64,000 nucleotides of DNA, from NCBI GenBank assembly GCA_022510785.1, contig JAFLSV010000004.1, positions 72,106 to 136,105 of the forward strand, given 5' to 3'. The notes beneath the pieces are model-generated. The model was not told where the DNA came from and did no database searches. It was given only the letters and a program-made list of their open reading frames with translations. This DNA is from Desulfovibrionaceae bacterium. Lineage in GTDB: Bacteria > Desulfobacterota > Desulfovibrionia > Desulfovibrionales > Desulfovibrionaceae. The translations under genes and the position numbers were made by a program. Shown piece after piece: positions 8,963-17,377 of this stretch. Every line of letters begins with the position of its first letter. The first letter of the stretch is position 1.

Positions 8963-11900
8963 TTAGTCTTCTCTGTCTTTCTCGTCCGAGGACGAGGCGG
9001 CGCGTGCGCCGCGCACTTTTTGGGCCGCCTGCATGACGATGCGGTAGAAGTACGGCACCATGAGAGGGGCCAGAATGGTGGCCGCCAGCATCCCCGCGAC
9101 CACGCTGACCCCAATGGCCCGGCGGCTGCCCGCGCCCGCGCCGGTGCTGACGGCCAGGGGCAGGGTGCCGAGAATGAAGGCGATGGAGGTCATGATAATG
9201 GGACGGAAGCGCAGGCGGGCCGCCTCAAGGGCCGAGGGCACGATGTCCATGCCCTGCTTGTGCAGATCGGCGGCGAACTCCACGATTAAAATGGCGTTTT
9301 TGCACGCCAGGCCGAGCAGGGTAATCATGGCCACCTGGGTATAGACATCGTTGCTGAGCCCCAGCAGCCAGTTGCCGAGTATGGCCCCGAATACGGCGAA
9401 GGGCACGGCTGACAGCACGGCGAGCGGCAGAGTCCAGCGCTCATACTGGGCGGCCAGGATGAGGAAGACCATAAGCAGCGACAGGCCCAGAACGCCGAAG
9501 TCGGTACCGCCGGTCTGCACTTCCTGATAACTCGAACCTGACCAGGCTATGGCGTAGCCTTGGGGCAGAACCTGCCGGGCCACATCCTGCAGGGCGGCTA
9601 TGGCCTGGCCGGAACTGTGGCCCGCGGCCGGGCTGCCCGTCACCTTGGCGGCCGTGAGGCCGTTGAAGTGGTTGACAATCTGCGGCCCGCTGTCGGTTCG
9701 CACGGAGACCAGCGAAACCATGGGAATCTGCTTGCCGTCCATGCTGCGCACATAGATGTTCTTGATGTCGTCCGGCAGGCTGCGATAGGCGGCGTCGGCC
9801 TGCATGAACACGCGGAAGGTGCGGCCTTCCCTGTTGAAATCGTTGATGTAGGTGGCGCCCAGGGTGGCGCCCAGGGTATTGAACACATCGCTGACATTGA
9901 CGTTGAGCAGGCGCGCCTTTTCGCGGTCAAGGTCGACGAACAGGCGCGGGGCGTTGACGCTGTATGAACTGCTGACGCCGCTCAGTTCCGGGCGCTGGGC
10001 GGCCGCGGCCAGGAAGGCGCGGGTGACGTCCGACAGCTCCTTGTCGTTGCCGCTGGAGCTTTCGATCATCATTTCAAAGCCGCCGGTATTGGACAGGCCC
10101 ACGATGGGCGGCGGATTGAAGGGCAGAACCAGGCCCTTGGTTTCACTCAGGCCGATGACGTAGGCCTGCTTCAGGATATCATCCACGCCGATGCCCATGT
10201 CCGCCCGCTTGCCCCAGTCGTCAAGGGACAGGAAGATGGTTCCGCTGTTGGGGTTGAGCACACCGTTCATCATGTCGAAGCCGGTCAGGCTGATGGTGTA
10301 TTTGACGCCGTTGATCCTGGCCAGCTGATCGGCAACGCGGTTCATCAGATCCTGCGTCTGGGGCAGGGCCGTGCCGTCGGGCAGGATGACCATGACCATC
10401 AGCGTCCCCTGGTCTTCCTCGGGAACCAGCGCCGTGGGCACCCGGGTGAACAGCCCCCAGGTGGCGAACAGCAGGACGCCCATGACGCTCAGCGTCAGCA
10501 GGCTGGAGCGCAGAAAGAGCTTGACGCCGGACGTGAAGCCGTCGGTGATTTTGGCGAAGAAGGCATTGAACCACTTGAAAAATCCCCGTGGCTCGCGGCT
10601 GGATTTGCGGATGAGCAGCACGCACAGGGCCGGGGTAAGGGTCAGGGCCACAATGCCCGAAATGATGACCGAAATGGCGATGGTGATGGCGAACTGCCGG
10701 TACATTACGCCCGCCAGGCCGCCCAGAAAGCCCACGGGTACGAACACGGCGCACAGCACCAGCACAATGGCGATGACCGGGGCCGTCACTTCGTTCATGG
10801 CCTTGGCTGTGGCCTGACGGGGGCTGAGGTCTTCCGTTTCCAGCACGCGGCTCATGTTTTCCATGACCACGATGGCGTCGTCCACCACAATGCCGATGGC
10901 CAGCACCAGGGCAAACAGCGTCAGGGTGTTGATGGTGAACCCCAAAGCGTAAATGCCCGCAAAGGTGCCGATGAGGGCGATGGGCACAGCCAGGCAGGGG
11001 ATGAGCGTGGCCTGCCATTTTTGCAGGAAGAGGAAAACCACAAGGAAGACCAGCACGATGGCCTCGATGAGGGTCCGGACAACCTCTTTGATGGAGATGC
11101 GCACAAAGGTCGTGGTGTCGTAGGGCACTTCATATCTGAGCCCTATGGGGAAGTTCTGGGATATGGCGCGCATGTATTCATTCACGCGGTCGGCGGTGTC
11201 CAGGGCGTTGGCCCCCGGCGCCAGATAGATGGCCAGGGGCACGGCGTTGACGCCGTTGACCCTGGCGTCCAGATCGTAGCTGGCCGCGCCCAGTTCCACC
11301 CTGGCCACGTCTTTTAAGCGCAGAACGCCTCCGCCGCCGGGCTGGGTGCGGATGATGATATTGCCGAATTCCTCGGCTGTGAGCAGCCGTCCCACGCCGC
11401 TGACCTGCCAGGTCATCATGATGTCGGAACCGCCGGGCTGAGCGCCGATGGTGCCGGCGGAATACTGGTTGTTCTGGTCGCGGACGGCCTGGGCTATGTC
11501 GGCGGTGGACAGGTTCAGCTCGGCCAGGCGCAGGGGATTGAGCCAGATTCGCATGGCCCAGTCCTTGGAGCCCAGCACTTCGGCGTTGCCCACGCCGGGC
11601 AGGCGCTTGAGGCCGTCCAGGATGTTGAGCGTGGCGTAGTTGTTGAGGTAGATGGTGTCGTACATGTCGTCGTCGGCGGTCAGGGTGACGAATTGCAGAA
11701 TGGCCGACGAACGCTTCGAGACCGTCACGCCGTACTGGCGGACAATTTCGGGCAGGCCCGCCAGGGCCGCCTGAACCCGGTTGCTGACGTTGACCGTGGC
11801 CATGTCCGGGTCGGTGCCCACCTGAAAAGAGACGGTGAGCATCAGTACGCCGCTGACGGAACTCACCGAATTCATGTAAATCATATCGTCCACGCCGTTG

Positions 11901-12142
11901 ATTTGCTGTTCCAGCGGCGTGGCCACGGTTTCGGCTATGGTCTCGGGGCTGGCCCCGGGGTACTGCGCCCTGACCATGATCGTGGGCGGGACAAGATCGG
12001 GATACTGCGATATGGGCAGAACCCGCAGGGCCATGAGCCCCATGAGAACCATAAAGATGGACAGCACGGTGGAGAAGACCGGCCGGCGCAGAAAAAAGCC
12101 TTCCCGGACGGGCGATGGAGTCGGGGTGGAGGGTGTGGGCAT
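8963..12142 (-). CDS. RND multidrug efflux permease (HAE1/AcrB family)
   Basis: 1059 aa; GIVVDDAIVVMENMSRV and the repeated RND architecture. Confidence 0.97.
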   Translation of the reverse strand: MPTPSTPTPSPVREGFFLRRPVFSTVLSIFMVLMGLMALRVLPISQYPDLVPPTIMVRAQYPGASPETIAETVATPLEQQINGVDDMIYMNSVSSVSGVLMLTVSFQVGTDPDMATVNVSNRVQAALAGLPEIVRQYGVTVSKRSSAILQFVTLTADDDMYDTIYLNNYATLNILDGLKRLPGVGNAEVLGSKDWAMRIWLNPLRLAELNLSTADIAQAVRDQNNQYSAGTIGAQPGGSDIMMTWQVSGVGRLLTAEEFGNIIIRTQPGGGGVLRLKDVARVELGAASYDLDARVNGVNAVPLAIYLAPGANALDTADRVNEYMRAISQNFPIGLRYEVPYDTTTFVRISIKEVVRTLIEAIVLVFLVVFLFLQKWQATLIPCLAVPIALIGTFAGIYALGFTINTLTLFALVLAIGIVVDDAIVVMENMSRVLETEDLSPRQATAKAMNEVTAPVIAIVLVLCAVFVPVGFLGGLAGVMYRQFAITIAISVIISGIVALTLTPALCVLLIRKSSREPRGFFKWFNAFFAKITDGFTSGVKLFLRSSLLTLSVMGVLLFATWGLFTRVPTALVPEEDQGTLMVMVILPDGTALPQTQDLMNRVADQLARINGVKYTISLTGFDMMNGVLNPNSGTIFLSLDDWGKRADMGIGVDDILKQAYVIGLSETKGLVLPFNPPPIVGLSNTGGFEMMIESSSGNDKELSDVTRAFLAAAAQRPELSGVSSSYSVNAPRLFVDLDREKARLLNVNVSDVFNTLGATLGATYINDFNREGRTFRVFMQADAAYRSLPDDIKNIYVRSMDGKQIPMVSLVSVRTDSGPQIVNHFNGLTAAKVTGSPAAGHSSGQAIAALQDVARQVLPQGYAIAWSGSSYQEVQTGGTDFGVLGLSLLMVFLILAAQYERWTLPLAVLSAVPFAVFGAILGNWLLGLSNDVYTQVAMITLLGLACKNAILIVEFAADLHKQGMDIVPSALEAARLRFRPIIMTSIAFILGTLPLAVSTGAGAGSRRAIGVSVVAGMLAATILAPLMVPYFYRIVMQAAQKVRGARAASSSDEKDRED

Positions 12143-12156
12143 GGGAATCCTCCACC

Positions 12157-13458
12157 TTACCGGGCCGCGCCGGAAGTGGCCGGAGCGGCCGGAGCGGACT
12201 GGCCGGCCGCCGCGGCAGCGGCTTTTTCATCAGCCGGCAGCGCCGGCGAGGGAGCGTCCGGCTGGCCTGCCTCAGGCTTGCTGATGGAAGCAGGCGCGGA
12301 CAGCGGCGTTTCCCTGGAGGGGTGGGGCAAGGGCCTGGGCGTGATCGGACTGCCGGGCCGCACCTTGTTGATGCCTTCCACCACAATGGTGGCGCCCGGC
12401 TCCAGGCCGCCGTTCAGCATAAATTCGTTGCCGAAGATTTGTCCCAACCGGATGGGGGTGAGCTGTGCCTTGTTTTCCTTGTCCACCACATACACCATGG
12501 TGCCCTGGGCGGTTTGCAGCACGGCGTTCTGCGGCACCATCATGGCATCGGTCAGGGTAAGGCCGCTGATGGTGACCGCGGCGTACTGGCCGGGCATCAG
12601 GCCGCCCTCCGGGTTGGGGAACCAGGCGCGGGCGTGGACGGCGCTGGTGCCGGGATCCACCTTGGTATCCACAAAGGAGACCTTGCCGATAAACAGCTGT
12701 TCGCCTTCCAGCAGCTGCATGATGGCATACGCTTCATCCATGGTCGCCGTGGCCCGCCTTTCGGCCACCAGGCGTTTTGTCATGCGCATTTCCGAGCTGG
12801 GGATGGAAAAGTTGACGTACATGGGATCCGTCTGATTGATGGTGGTCAGCGGAGTGCCGGGGGCGATCAGATTGCCCTCGGTCACGGATTCGCTGGACGT
12901 GTACCCGGAAATGGGGGCCGCCACCTTGGTGTAGCCCAGCTGAATCCGGGCCTGATCCACCGCGGCCCTGGCCGTTTCCACCTGGGCCCGGGCGCTGTCA
13001 TAAGCGGCCTGGGCGTTGTCGCGGTCGCGCTGGCTGACGGCGTTGCGGGAATACAGGGGCAGGATGCGGTCATATTCGCGCTTGGCGTTGTTGTACTGGG
13101 TCTGGGCCATGGTCAGTTGCCCCTGAGCCTGATCCAGGGCCGCCTGATAGGAGGCCGGGTCGATTTCAAACAGAACCTGACCCTTGGTGACGTAGTCGCC
13201 TTCCCTGTAGGTGCGCTGCTTGAGAATGCCGCCCACCTGGGCGCTGACCGTGGCGGACAGGTAACCCGCGGTCTGCCCCATATAGGTGGCTTGCACGGGC
13301 ACGTTTTCCGGCGCTATTTCCATGGTGGCGACCAGTGGCGGCGGCATCTGCGCGGAGGAGTCCGCCGCTTTCCTGTCGTCCGAACACGCGCTCGCGGCGA
13401 TGGCGAGGGCAAGGCAAAGCGGGAGCTGGAAAATGCCGCGAGCAGACTGTGTGGTCAT
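12157..13458 (-). CDS. RND efflux periplasmic adaptor (MexA/AcrA family)
   Basis: Lipobox AIAASACSDD; barrel-sandwich, coiled-coil and adaptor motifs (QVGGILKQRTYREGDYVTKGQVLFEIDPASY). Start set at MTTQSARG, with aaggag upstream. Confidence 0.95.
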   Translation of the reverse strand: MTTQSARGIFQLPLCLALAIAASACSDDRKAADSSAQMPPPLVATMEIAPENVPVQATYMGQTAGYLSATVSAQVGGILKQRTYREGDYVTKGQVLFEIDPASYQAALDQAQGQLTMAQTQYNNAKREYDRILPLYSRNAVSQRDRDNAQAAYDSARAQVETARAAVDQARIQLGYTKVAAPISGYTSSESVTEGNLIAPGTPLTTINQTDPMYVNFSIPSSEMRMTKRLVAERRATATMDEAYAIMQLLEGEQLFIGKVSFVDTKVDPGTSAVHARAWFPNPEGGLMPGQYAAVTISGLTLTDAMMVPQNAVLQTAQGTMVYVVDKENKAQLTPIRLGQIFGNEFMLNGGLEPGATIVVEGINKVRPGSPITPRPLPHPSRETPLSAPASISKPEAGQPDAPSPALPADEKAAAAAAGQSAPAAPATSGAAR

Positions 13459-13531
13459 AATACACTCCTTCTTCAGGCGGAAGATAGCTCGTGCCACCGC
13501 CCGGACTGTGCGGTGTCCGGCCAAGCGTACA

Positions 13532-13557
13532 TTGACAAAAAAATGACAACCCGTCAA
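13532..13557. promoter_or_regulatory. Candidate operator/promoter element upstream of the RND operon
   Basis: ttgacaaaaaaatgacaacccgtcaa: direct repeat TGACAA with 11-bp period plus inverted ttgac...gtcaa. Confidence 0.35.
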
Positions 13558-13615
13558 ACTTGTCCAGGAATATAGTGTGCTTTTTAACATACGCTCCGGT
13601 GAGCGTCCATTAGGG

Positions 13616-13795
13616 ATGACTATGAGTCCTTTTATAACGCGGGGGCTTTTAATGGGAAGTTCCCTGGGGGTCTTCGCGGCGTTATCGGGCCTTGTGGACA
13701 ACATGGCGCGGGCGTTTATCCTGGGCATGATCGCGGGCGGCCTTGCCGGGTTTACCCTGGCCCGTCTGCGCCGCGGCAGGCCGCCGCTGGATTGA
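13616..13795 (+). CDS. Small membrane protein, unknown function
   Basis: MTMSPFITRGLLMGSSLGVFAALSGLVDNMARAFILGMIAGGLAGFTLARLRRGRPPLD; two hydrophobic segments. Confidence 0.5.
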   Translation: MTMSPFITRGLLMGSSLGVFAALSGLVDNMARAFILGMIAGGLAGFTLARLRRGRPPLD

Positions 13796-13846
13796 GTCCC
13801 CCTGTCCCGGCGCATGGGGCGGGATGCCTCTGCGCGCGCTCCTGTC

Positions 13847-13874
13847 GGCGCTGTTTCCGGCGCCCTTTTTTTTT
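13847..13874 (+). terminator. Intrinsic terminator-like hairpin with T9 tract upstream of waaA
   Basis: ggcgc-tgtttccg-gcgcc followed by c and nine T. Confidence 0.5.
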
Positions 13875-13892
13875 GTGTGTGGTGAAGGAACC

Positions 13893-15290
13893 ATGGTTCG
13901 CAACGCTGTTTTTTCCTCCGTGTTTTTTCGTCTCTACGCGGGGCTGTGGCGTATGGCGCGTCCCTTGCTGAAGCGCCGCGCGCGGCTGGCCGACGGCTGG
14001 GCCGAGCGCTGCGTGCCCGCTGACTGGATGGCCGGCGAGGCTCCGGTGGATCTGTGGGTGCAGGCGGCCTCGGGCGGCGAGGCCCACCTGGCCGTGGCCC
14101 TGCTGAAAGCCATGCCGGAACGGCCCGGCCTGCGCGTCCTGGTGAGCACCTGGACCCGTCAGGGGCGGCAGGTGATCGAAGGGGCCATGCCCGGCCTGCG
14201 GGCGGATAAGCCCTGGCTGTCGGTGCTGGTGCGCTATGCGCCTCTGGATGAGCCCGCTGTGGCGCGGCGGGCTGTGAAACTGGCCGCGCCCCGGGCTCTG
14301 GTTCTTCTGGAAACGGAGTTGTGGCCGGGCCTTATGGGCGCCTGTGCCGAGGCGGGTGTGCCGCTGTATGTGGTGAACGGCCGCATGACCAAAACCAGTT
14401 ATGAGTGTTACCGGGTTATAGCGTCCGTCCTGCGCCGGCTGCCCGTGCGGGCTGTGTACGCCGTGTCCCCGGGGGATGCGGATCGCTTCGCCCGGGTGTT
14501 TGATGCGGGCTTCCGGCATGGAGAAGCCTCAGCAGGTCACCCGGTCACCGTGGAGCTTATGCCCAATATCAAGCTTGACAGGGCTGTGGAGACTCTGGGC
14601 GCGCCGCCCTGCCTGAACCTGGCCCCGCTGTTTCGCAAGGTGTCTCATCTGGTTTTGCTGGCATCGGTGCGCAAGGAGGAAGAAAGGCTCCTGGGCCCCT
14701 GGGCGGGACGTTTGCTGCGCGCCTGGCCTGATGGCGCGGTGGTGGTGGCGCCGCGGCATATGCACCGCGTGAAGGCCTGGATGAGCCGGCTCTATGATTT
14801 GGGCCTGCGGCCCATGGCCGCCACAGAGCTTGGCGGGGGCGCGGTTCTCCCCGGGTCAGTGCTGGTGTGGGATCGCTTTGGCGAATTGCCCGGCCTGTAT
14901 GCCGTGGCAAATTCAGCCTTTGTGGGTGGCAGCTTTGGGCTGGGCGGCCAGAATTTTCTGGAGGCTCTGGCCGCCGGGCTTGTGCCCTGCGTGGGGCCGT
15001 CTCTGGACAATTTTCGCTGGGCTCTGGGCCTGGAGCCCCTGCCGGACGGGCCTGCCCTGCCGTCACTGGAGGAGGCCGGCCTGCTGCGGATTTGTTCCTC
15101 GCCGCGCGCGGCGTGCGAATGGCTGCTCAAGACCGATTCCGCTCCGGCAAGGGAGGATGTGCGCGCGCGCTTTCTGGCCTGGCTGAGGCCCCGCTCCGGC
15201 GGGGCGGCTTACGCCGCCCGGCTTCTTGACGCCGCGCTGACCGGCGCGGAAGGAATGCCCGGAGGCGCGGGCTCTCAGCTTTCCAGATAG
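13893..15290 (+). CDS. waaA: 3-deoxy-D-manno-octulosonic acid transferase (Kdo transferase)
   Basis: WVQAASGGEAHLAVALLKAMPER, LLETELWPGLM, VVAPRHMHRVK, FVGGSFGLGGQNFLEALAAGLVPCVGPSLDNFRWA; Kdo transferase family pattern. Start set at MVRNAV. Confidence 0.9.
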   Translation: MVRNAVFSSVFFRLYAGLWRMARPLLKRRARLADGWAERCVPADWMAGEAPVDLWVQAASGGEAHLAVALLKAMPERPGLRVLVSTWTRQGRQVIEGAMPGLRADKPWLSVLVRYAPLDEPAVARRAVKLAAPRALVLLETELWPGLMGACAEAGVPLYVVNGRMTKTSYECYRVIASVLRRLPVRAVYAVSPGDADRFARVFDAGFRHGEASAGHPVTVELMPNIKLDRAVETLGAPPCLNLAPLFRKVSHLVLLASVRKEEERLLGPWAGRLLRAWPDGAVVVAPRHMHRVKAWMSRLYDLGLRPMAATELGGGAVLPGSVLVWDRFGELPGLYAVANSAFVGGSFGLGGQNFLEALAAGLVPCVGPSLDNFRWALGLEPLPDGPALPSLEEAGLLRICSSPRAACEWLLKTDSAPAREDVRARFLAWLRPRSGGAAYAARLLDAALTGAEGMPGGAGSQLSR

Positions 15291-16252
15291 GGATTGGGGG
15301 CGCAGAGGTACTGGCGCACATAGTCGTTCACGCCTTCTTCCAGGCTGTGGAACCGGAAGTCGCAGCCCACGCGCTTCATCCAGCCCATGTCGGCCTGGGT
15401 GAAATACTGGTATTTGCCCCTGAGGGTGTCGGGCATGTCCGTGTATTCGATGCGCGTTTCCCGATCCATGGCCGAGAAGACGGCGCGGGCCAGGTCATTC
15501 CAGGTGCGGGCCTGGCCTGTGCCCACGTTGAATATGCCGTTGACGCGCGGGTTCGTTGCAAACCACAGGATGAGCCGGGCGCAGTCCTTGACGTACACGA
15601 AGTCGCGCTTCTGGCCGCCGTCTTCATAGTCCGGGCGTTCGGATCGGAACAATGTGAGCGTGCCGCTTTCCTCAATCTGGGGAACGGCCTTGCACACGAC
15701 GCTGCGCATGGTTCCCTTGTGATATTCGTTGGGGCCGTAAACATTAAAGAATTTCAGGCTGGCCAGGTTCCGGATGGCGCCTTCGCGCACGGCCCACAGG
15801 TCAAAGAGCTTTTTGGAGTAGCCGTACATATTGAGGGGGCGCAGCCGGGGCATGAGATCCAGCGAGTCGGAAAACCCCAGCGCTCCGTCGCCATAAGTGG
15901 CCGCGCTGCTGGCGTTGATGAAGCGCGCCCCCGCGCGCAGGGCCTGCCGGCACAGGTCGCGTGAATAGTGAAAATTGTTGGCCATGAGGAAATCGGCGTC
16001 CCGCTCCGTGGTGGATGAGCAGGCCCCCATGTGGATAACGGCCTCCACATCGTCCGGCCATTCTCCCCGGCGCGTGGCCGCAAGGAAGGCGTCGCGGTGG
16101 ATATAGTCCGCATAGCGCAGGTGGACGAGGTTTTTCCACTTTTCCGTGCAGGCCAGATTGTCCACGATAAGGATGTCGTCCACGCCTCGGCGGTTCAGTT
16201 CCCAGACCACGGCGCTGCCGATCATGCCCGCGCCTCCGGTGACGATATACAT
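15275..16252 (-). CDS. hldD: ADP-L-glycero-D-manno-heptose 6-epimerase
   Basis: MYIVTGGAGMIGSAVVWELNRRGVDDILIVDNL; SDR YGYSK motif; FFNVYGPNEYHKGTM. Confidence 0.93.
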   Translation of the reverse strand: MYIVTGGAGMIGSAVVWELNRRGVDDILIVDNLACTEKWKNLVHLRYADYIHRDAFLAATRRGEWPDDVEAVIHMGACSSTTERDADFLMANNFHYSRDLCRQALRAGARFINASSAATYGDGALGFSDSLDLMPRLRPLNMYGYSKKLFDLWAVREGAIRNLASLKFFNVYGPNEYHKGTMRSVVCKAVPQIEESGTLTLFRSERPDYEDGGQKRDFVYVKDCARLILWFATNPRVNGIFNVGTGQARTWNDLARAVFSAMDRETRIEYTDMPDTLRGKYQYFTQADMGWMKRVGCDFRFHSLEEGVNDYVRQYLCAPNPYLES

Positions 16253-16323
16253 ACGGTGTTCCTTTGTGCGCCGGAAGAAGGGCGCGGTTGGGGTCTCGGG
16301 AGGGGGCTGACGCCTGGCCGGAT

Positions 16324-17013
16324 TTACAGGGCCGCCCCGGTGGTTTGCACCAGGGTGATGCCGCCGTCCGGGGAGGGACGGGCGTCCAGGCCGTACATGA
16401 GCACCGTGCGCACAAGCGGACGCCCGAACAGAAAATCCAGTTCCAGGGGCAGGGCGGCCTTTTTGTCCACGACCAGGTCGCGGAAGGCCCGGTCGTATTC
16501 CACAATTTCCAGAAATTCGCGGCGGGCGTCCTCGTCCGTGTTCAGGGCCGGGGCCAGCCCGGTCAGGCGCGCGTAGTCGCAGCGTTCGTCATGGGCGTCC
16601 ATGAGTTCGCGCCACCAGGCCGGAGCCTTGAGAAGCTCGCACAGGGCACGGCGATCCAGGCGATCCTGCCCGTTCATGGACAACAGGGCCTCCGGCGCCT
16701 GGCAGAACAGCGCCCGGCATTCGGCCGGGTGCGCGCCGTACAGAAAGCATGCGTTGCTTCCCGTGAGAAAGCGGCAGGTCCAGTCGTCCGGGCGGGAACC
16801 GGCCGGGGGCGCGATTTTGACAATTTCCTGGGGCAGGGGAACAATACGGCCTTCGCTTTCGTCGCGCACCAGTTCCCCGGCGCGGAACGCGCACAGATCC
16901 TGGGCCCGCAGCCGCCCTTCGCGGAAAAGGGCTTCGTCCTGGCGGTGCAGGGCGGGGCCGCCTTTGCGGCAGCAGGTGCCGCACTGTTTGCATACGGGTT
17001 TTTCAGACAGCAT
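16324..17013 (-). CDS. YkgJ-family cysteine-cluster protein
   Basis: CKQCGTCCRKGGPALHRQDEALF and later Cys residues (CRFLTGSNACFLYGAHPAECRALFCQAP). Confidence 0.82.
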   Translation of the reverse strand: MLSEKPVCKQCGTCCRKGGPALHRQDEALFREGRLRAQDLCAFRAGELVRDESEGRIVPLPQEIVKIAPPAGSRPDDWTCRFLTGSNACFLYGAHPAECRALFCQAPEALLSMNGQDRLDRRALCELLKAPAWWRELMDAHDERCDYARLTGLAPALNTDEDARREFLEIVEYDRAFRDLVVDKKAALPLELDFLFGRPLVRTVLMYGLDARPSPDGGITLVQTTGAAL

Positions 17014-17080
17014 GACAGGGGAGGTGGTTGAGGGTGGGCGCGTCCGGCGCTGACAGCGCGCGGGCCGCCGGCTGATGGGG

Positions 17081-17377
17081 TCAGCGGCCGCTTTCCTGAA
17101 AGCGCAGTCGCCGGATGCGCACTTTGCGGAACTCCTTGTGCGTTTCCAGCATGTTTTTTTGCTGGTGCAGCTCGTGGATCTCCGCCGGAAAGGCCACGCC
17201 GTGCATGGGATCCTCGCGCGCCATAAGCTCGCGTATGGTTCGCATGCACTGCCCCTGCGTCTCTTCGATCAGCGCGATCTGGTCTTCCAGTTCAGCAATC
17301 GTCTCCGGCAGGGGGCTCTGGAGGAAGCTCACCATAGACTCCCTGAGCGATAATACGGCGTCGTGCGGGTTTGACAT
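17081..17377 (-). CDS. Small helical protein, unknown
   Basis: 98 aa; heptad-like LPETIAELEDQIALIEETQGQCMRTIREL; follows the EPSPS-like gene with out-of-frame overlap. Confidence 0.6.
   Translation of the reverse strand: MSNPHDAVLSLRESMVSFLQSPLPETIAELEDQIALIEETQGQCMRTIRELMAREDPMHGVAFPAEIHELHQQKNMLETHKEFRKVRIRRLRFQESGR

Noticed and set aside
7253-9289. 678-aa plus-strand ORF
   Set aside because: Antisense shadow of the OMF and RND genes; G/H/Q/A-rich composition typical of reverse reading of GC-rich codons.
12115-13575. 486-aa plus-strand ORF
   Set aside because: Antisense to the RND adaptor gene.
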